Positions 35,075 through 37,920 of a stretch of DNA of 37,920 nucleotides are shown piece after piece (position 1 is the stretch's first letter; each line of letters opens with the position of its first letter). Position numbers and translations under genes: made by a program. The stretch is from UMGS1491 sp944380925 (GTDB lineage Bacteria; Bacillota; Clostridia; Oscillospirales; Acutalibacteraceae): NCBI GenBank assembly GCA_944380925.1, contig CALWJD010000008.1, forward strand, positions 1 to 37,920, read 5' to 3'. Under the pieces are notes generated by a model. The model was given only the letters and a program-made list of their open reading frames with translations, had not been told where the DNA came from and did no database searches.

Positions 35075-35124
35075 TTGGATTAAACATATTTATATTCCCT
35101 CCATACATCCCAAAACGAAACATT

Positions 35125-35430
35125 TCACGAGTCGGCGGCAAATTTCTGTTTTTTAAATAAAAATTTTCCGCCCCCCGAGATAGCTGATTTTACATATTCA
35201 CGCTCTTTTTTAGTCCAAAATCCCCAATCCAATATCTCCAAAGATTTTTTATATGAATAGGATTTTGCCTTTGTAACATAGCCATCATCTGCATTTTGGC
35301 CAAATAAAGTAAGCATAATCTCATCTAGCGAAAGTATTATTACTTTTTGTGCCTCTTTGATTTTACTTACACATATACTTTTTTCGCTGCATATTTTTCC
35401 GCAAATTAGGCATAGCCACACCACTTTCAA
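35125..35430 (-). pseudogene. P-loop kinase (AAA_33-like) remnant
   Basis: 101 residues. LICGKICSEKS is a damaged P-loop (expected GKxGSGKS; one Gly is now Glu), IILSLDEIMLTLFGQ the following switch, and EILDWGFWTKKEREYVKSAI the lid region of small Firmicutes P-loop kinases of the zeta-toxin/chloramphenicol-phosphotransferase type. About 40 residues between them and the C-terminus are missing, so it is an internally deleted, inactive copy. The start is uncertain (TTG 35430 or GTG just after). 13 bases after the esterase gene. Confidence 0.55.
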
Positions 35431-35442
35431 AAAGCTAAATTT

Positions 35443-36213
35443 TTAATTATCTCCGTAAAATTTATAATATTTCTCAAGATTTGAAATTATATATTCCGCA
35501 TTGTGATGCCCTTTAAATATATGATTTTCTACATTTACATTTTTTGATTTTAATATCTCATATAGTTTTTCACAAACTATATAGAATCTACCTTCATCTT
35601 CATTTCCGCAATCCAAAAATACTTTTACATCTTTGATCTTTTTATTCGCAGCAATTGTAATAGGGTCATATTTTAGCCAAATTTCTTTATTTTTAAAGTA
35701 ACACTCGTCTTCATCTTCGTAGTTTAAGTCAATTGCCGGCATATGTGCTCCTATTTTAGAAAAAATATCTTGATAATTAAACCCAATATGTAAAGCAGCG
35801 TAACCTCCGGCATAAATACCGCCTATGTATCTTGAATTTTTGTTTTTTATGGTTTTATAGGAGTTATCTATAAACGAAATTACTTCCTTTACAATGTAAT
35901 CTTCGAACAATCCTTTATGAACTATGCCATATTTACCTTGAACTTCTTCGTATGTTTGCGAAGAATTAATACCTCTGCTATTTGCAATATAAGGGCAGAC
36001 AATTATAAATGGATTAATAACATGATTTTCTATTAGCTCGTCTGCTACTTTATCCATCTCAAGCCCTTTTAAGATATTTTCATTTCCGCATCTGCCATGT
36101 AAAAAATACAAGGTGGGTAAATCTATATTTTCGTACCCTTTTGGAATATATACCGATATACTCATATTTCGTCCAAGAACTTTACTGTTTATTAATTTAA
36201 CTTCTGATTTCAT
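35443..36213 (-). CDS. Esterase D-like hydrolase lacking the catalytic serine
   Basis: 256-residue alpha/beta hydrolase of the esterase D/putative-esterase group. YFLHGRCGNE supplies the oxyanion loop, D201 in KVFLDCGNEDEGRF and H236/H237 in FKGHHNAEY complete the expected triad positions. The nucleophile elbow, normally GxSxGGxxA, reads GGIYAGGYAAL: residue 134 is Tyr (TAT at 35814-35812) where Ser (TCT) is expected, a one-base change. The enzyme is therefore probably dead or has another role. ATG 36213; starts 22 bases after grpB-like gene, same strand. Confidence 0.85.
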   Translation of the reverse strand: MKSEVKLINSKVLGRNMSISVYIPKGYENIDLPTLYFLHGRCGNENILKGLEMDKVADELIENHVINPFIIVCPYIANSRGINSSQTYEEVQGKYGIVHKGLFEDYIVKEVISFIDNSYKTIKNKNSRYIGGIYAGGYAALHIGFNYQDIFSKIGAHMPAIDLNYEDEDECYFKNKEIWLKYDPITIAANKKIKDVKVFLDCGNEDEGRFYIVCEKLYEILKSKNVNVENHIFKGHHNAEYIISNLEKYYKFYGDN

Positions 36214-36234
36214 AATAAATTTCCTTTCTAAAAA

Positions 36235-36795
36235 TCACATAGAATAGTTTTCACTCACCGGTTTTACATTAAAAAGCTTAAAAGCTTTATCAATAATTTT
36301 TTCAATATAAGTTTCTTTAGCCTTTGTATAACCCTTTCTGTTATCACAAAATTTTTGAGCCAAGTTTTCTTTTAAATTCGAATATTTCATAACTTCCTCA
36401 GGGTTAAGATTCATGTAATCCCTAAATAGTATGTGATGTTGCCATATTCTGCTGTTTGTATCTTCTATATGTATAAAGTAAGTTTCAATATCGTTTTCAC
36501 ATTTTTTAAGAAAGTACCGTACACCAAAATCGTTTCTGCCATCATAATAATATCCCATTTTTTGCAAGATTGGAATTAATTGTTTACCATATTCAAGATT
36601 TGGTACCCCTATAGCTATATCAATTATAGGTTTAGCGCTGCAGCCTATAATCGAAGTACTACCAACATGCTGAATGTCGACATCATAATTTTTTAAAGCA
36701 TATTCCAAAACAGTTCTTTCTTTTAAATATTCATTTTTCCACTCAGAATTATACTCAAAAATTTTAACAGTTCTTCTTTTTACTCCTATGTTCAT
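36235..36795 (-). CDS. GrpB-family nucleotidyltransferase-fold protein
   Basis: 186 residues, ATG 36795 with GAGGAAGAA upstream. IQHVGSTSIIGCSAKPIIDIAIGV is the family core (split here as HVGSTSI and AKPIIDI), a minimal nucleotidyltransferase-like motif; later RNDFGVRYFLKK and WQHHILFRDYMNLNPEE follow the family order. GrpB proteins are widespread in Firmicutes; their reaction is poorly known. First gene of a minus-strand set with the esterase and kinase remnant. Confidence 0.92.
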   Translation of the reverse strand: MNIGVKRRTVKIFEYNSEWKNEYLKERTVLEYALKNYDVDIQHVGSTSIIGCSAKPIIDIAIGVPNLEYGKQLIPILQKMGYYYDGRNDFGVRYFLKKCENDIETYFIHIEDTNSRIWQHHILFRDYMNLNPEEVMKYSNLKENLAQKFCDNRKGYTKAKETYIEKIIDKAFKLFNVKPVSENYSM

Positions 36796-36890
36796 CTTTA
36801 AATTCTTCCTCTATTTAAAATAAAAATCTCTATACCCATCCCCCGTTAATTTTAAATACATTATAATATATGCGTTTCTAACCCTCAACC

Positions 36891-36919
36891 TTGCATAATA
36901 ACGCTAAATGTGGTATAAT
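36891..36919 (+). promoter_or_regulatory. Promoter of the yjdF transcript
   Basis: TTGCAT (36891-36896), 17-base spacer, TATAAT (36914-36919). It starts a leader of about 200 bases that contains the riboswitch. Confidence 0.8.
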
Positions 36920-36929
36920 CACAGGTGTA

Positions 36930-37119
36930 GGTGTATACGAATTTTAAATATTTAACAACTAATTCGTATATTATTCATCAAACAAAGATAAAAACGCAAC
37001 GTACGTTCAAAAGCGTACCAGAGCCGGTAGGTAGCCCGGACGTCTTATTGTAAAAATAAGGTAAGTAACCTTCCCTCCTGGGTTGTCCATTCTTTGTTCA
37101 TAACATTTTTTAGGAGGGA
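36930..37119 (+). ncRNA. yjdF riboswitch (azaaromatic-binding)
   Basis: The long structured leader of a YjdF/DUF2992 gene, the known site of the yjdF riboswitch, which binds azaaromatic compounds. Visible pieces: GCCGGTAGGTAGCCCGGACG, hairpin CTTATT/AATAAG, AAGGTAAGTAACCTT, and CCTCCTGGGTTGTCC. TCCCTCCT at 37072-37079 is perfectly complementary to AGGAGGGA at 37112-37119, the ribosome site, so ligand would control translation by masking or freeing it. Identity rests on position and gene family rather than a covariance search. Confidence 0.8.
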
Positions 37120-37124
37120 TTGTT

Positions 37125-37541
37125 GTGGACAAAACAATTGAGAAATTTACAGTGTTTTTTGAAAACCCATTTTGGGTAGGTGTTTTTGAGCGAATATCAG
37201 GTGGTAAACTGTTTGTTTGTAAAGTTACATTTGGATCAGAGCCGAAAGATTATGAAGTTTGGGAATTTATCCTTAAAAACTATAACAATTTAAATTTGAG
37301 CGATGCCATCAATACTGAAATAAAAAAGACTTCGGATAATCCAAAGCGCAGACAGCGTGAAGCCAAAAAGCAAGTAAGCGGTATTGGCGTAGGTACCAAA
37401 TCTCAGCAAGCGTTAAAGTTACAACATGAAAGGTTTAAAGCTATACGCAAACAAATCAGCAAACACCAAAAAGAAATCGAAAAACAACGAAAATTTGATT
37501 TGAAACAGCAAAAAAGAAAAGAAAAACACAAAGGTCACTAA
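37125..37541 (+). CDS. yjdF: YjdF family protein (DUF2992)
   Basis: 138 residues from GTG 37125 (AGGAGGGATTGTT upstream). FTVFFENPFWVGVFERISGGKLFVCKVTFGSEPKDYEVWEF is the family core (key pieces FWVGVFE and FGSEPKDYEV), followed by a strongly basic Lys/Gln/Arg helix to the end. YjdF is thought to help cope with toxic planar nitrogen heterocycles, consistent with its riboswitch; the mechanism is unknown. Intact. Confidence 0.93.
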   Translation: MDKTIEKFTVFFENPFWVGVFERISGGKLFVCKVTFGSEPKDYEVWEFILKNYNNLNLSDAINTEIKKTSDNPKRRQREAKKQVSGIGVGTKSQQALKLQHERFKAIRKQISKHQKEIEKQRKFDLKQQKRKEKHKGH

Positions 37542-37817
37542 GACATCGGTATACGCAAGTTTATAAAAGCGTATGCCATTTTTTGGTTTCAAAGTCATTT
37601 TTATATCGGATTTGAGGAATTTTACAGGTTTTATCATTATACATAAATATGAAACGCCGGACTTAAGTATGAAAGATATTGAAAGCATATTCATTGAAAC
37701 ATTTAATAAGCTAAAGATTAAGTAATCAGTATCGTCATTGGATTTTATGAATTCTTTGATGATGCCGATTACTTTGGGCTTGTCTCTCGAATGAAACAAA
37801 TGTTTAAAAATATTCAT
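37419..37817 (-). CDS. Possible small gene or remnant, uncertain
   Basis: ATG 37817 has a good ribosome site (AAGGAGAGATTAAT) and encodes MNIFKHLFHSRDKPKVIGI, whose opening resembles the first residues of some phage portal proteins; nothing after residue 15 does. The frame runs on into yjdF on the other strand, which is unlikely to be real coding. A plus-strand frame (37573-37725) ends HKYETPDLSMKDIESIF and looks at least as natural. I take this as scrambled remnant sequence with low confidence. Confidence 0.2.
   Translation of the reverse strand: MNIFKHLFHSRDKPKVIGIIKEFIKSNDDTDYLIFSLLNVSMNMLSISFILKSGVSYLCIMIKPVKFLKSDIKMTLKPKNGIRFYKLAYTDVLVTFVFFFSFLLFQIKFSLFFDFFLVFADLFAYSFKPFML
37548..37586 (+). 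terminator. Rho-independent terminator
   Basis: GGTATACGC/GCGTATGCC stem (37548-37556 with 37569-37577, one G.U pair), followed by ATTTTTT. It ends the yjdF transcript six bases after its stop. Confidence 0.85.
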
Positions 37818-37853
37818 ATTAATCTCTCCTTAGTTTTTCGCATAAATAAGCAT

Positions 37854-37895
37854 CCCCCAGCCTAGCTGGGGGTATTTCTTTAACGGGCGAAGCCC
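37854..37895. other. Two adjacent GC-rich hairpins at the window edge
   Basis: CCCCCAG/CTGGGGG (loop CCTAG, then TATTTCTTT) followed by GGGC-GAA-GCCC. The first could be a terminator. Paired GC-rich hairpins also occur at the ends of IS200/IS605-type elements, but the window stops before any transposase could be seen. Confidence 0.4.
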
Positions 37896-37920
37896 TGTAC
37901 TACTAGCCGCCTCTAAAGGA

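Noticed and set aside
1..37920. CRISPR array
   Set aside because: No regularly spaced repeats of 20-40 bases were found; the long repeats seen are coding paralogy of the ART genes.
1..37920. Alternative genetic code with TGA as Trp
   Set aside because: TGA ends the calpain 2 frame directly before a terminator, TGG is used for Trp throughout, and intact housekeeping genes show no internal TGA.

Overview
The window is AT-rich bacterial DNA with Shine-Dalgarno sites of the AGGAGG/AAGGAG type, 17-bp-spaced TTGACA/TATAAT promoters, frequent poly-A/T tracts, and Firmicutes-type genes (rarA, queH, a yjdF riboswitch with yjdF, GyrI-like, GrpB, LysM/GH25). I read it as a Clostridia-like Firmicute. 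The many host-directed enzyme folds, together with many broken genes, suggest a host-associated, possibly intracellular lineage under genome erosion. I cannot name the species.

Layout. 1-2.5 kb: two tandem R-S-E ADP-ribosyltransferase (ART) genes, the first cut by the window edge. 2.7-4.6 kb: two uncharacterised minus-strand genes. 4.9-6.3 kb: a broken flavodoxin gene and an intact aldo/keto reductase. 6.5-9.6 kb: a minus-strand operon with an orphan gene, a degenerate ART and a calpain-like protease. 10-10.8 kb: a broken secreted transglutaminase-like gene, then tRNA-Pro. 11.2-13.4 kb: a broken second calpain and a coiled-coil protein. 13.6-16.5 kb: phosphohexomutase and a GH25-LysM muramidase. 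16.6-16.8 kb: tRNA-Thr and tRNA-Tyr. 17.2-19.4 kb: an AAA+ ATPase with a signal peptide. 19.6-21.2 kb: a C39-like protease and a double-glycine leader peptide. 21.3-29.2 kb: mostly ordinary genes (QueH, a PnuC-like membrane protein, RarA, lipase, a dicarboxylate-type symporter, two GNATs, a predicted ATPase) with one broken coiled-coil gene. 29.5-32.8 kb: a secreted PI-PLC-like enzyme and a third ART-like gene with two in-frame stops. 33-37.9 kb: a Fic remnant, a GyrI-like protein, a membrane XRE regulator, a P-loop kinase remnant, an esterase without its serine, GrpB, and the yjdF riboswitch and gene.

The unifying theme is an arsenal of enzymes of kinds that usually act on eukaryotic hosts: four ART-type proteins, two calpains, a transglutaminase-like protein, a C39-like protease, PI-PLC, lipase, a Fic remnant and an exported AAA+ ATPase. 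Several stand alone with their own promoter and terminator. At least eight genes are interrupted by frameshifts or stops. Six frameshifts fall in A or T tracts of six or seven bases, often within the first tens of codons, while long housekeeping genes with equally long A tracts are intact. This may be decay, sequence error, reversible phase variation, or rescue by ribosomal or polymerase slippage. The sequence alone cannot decide between these.
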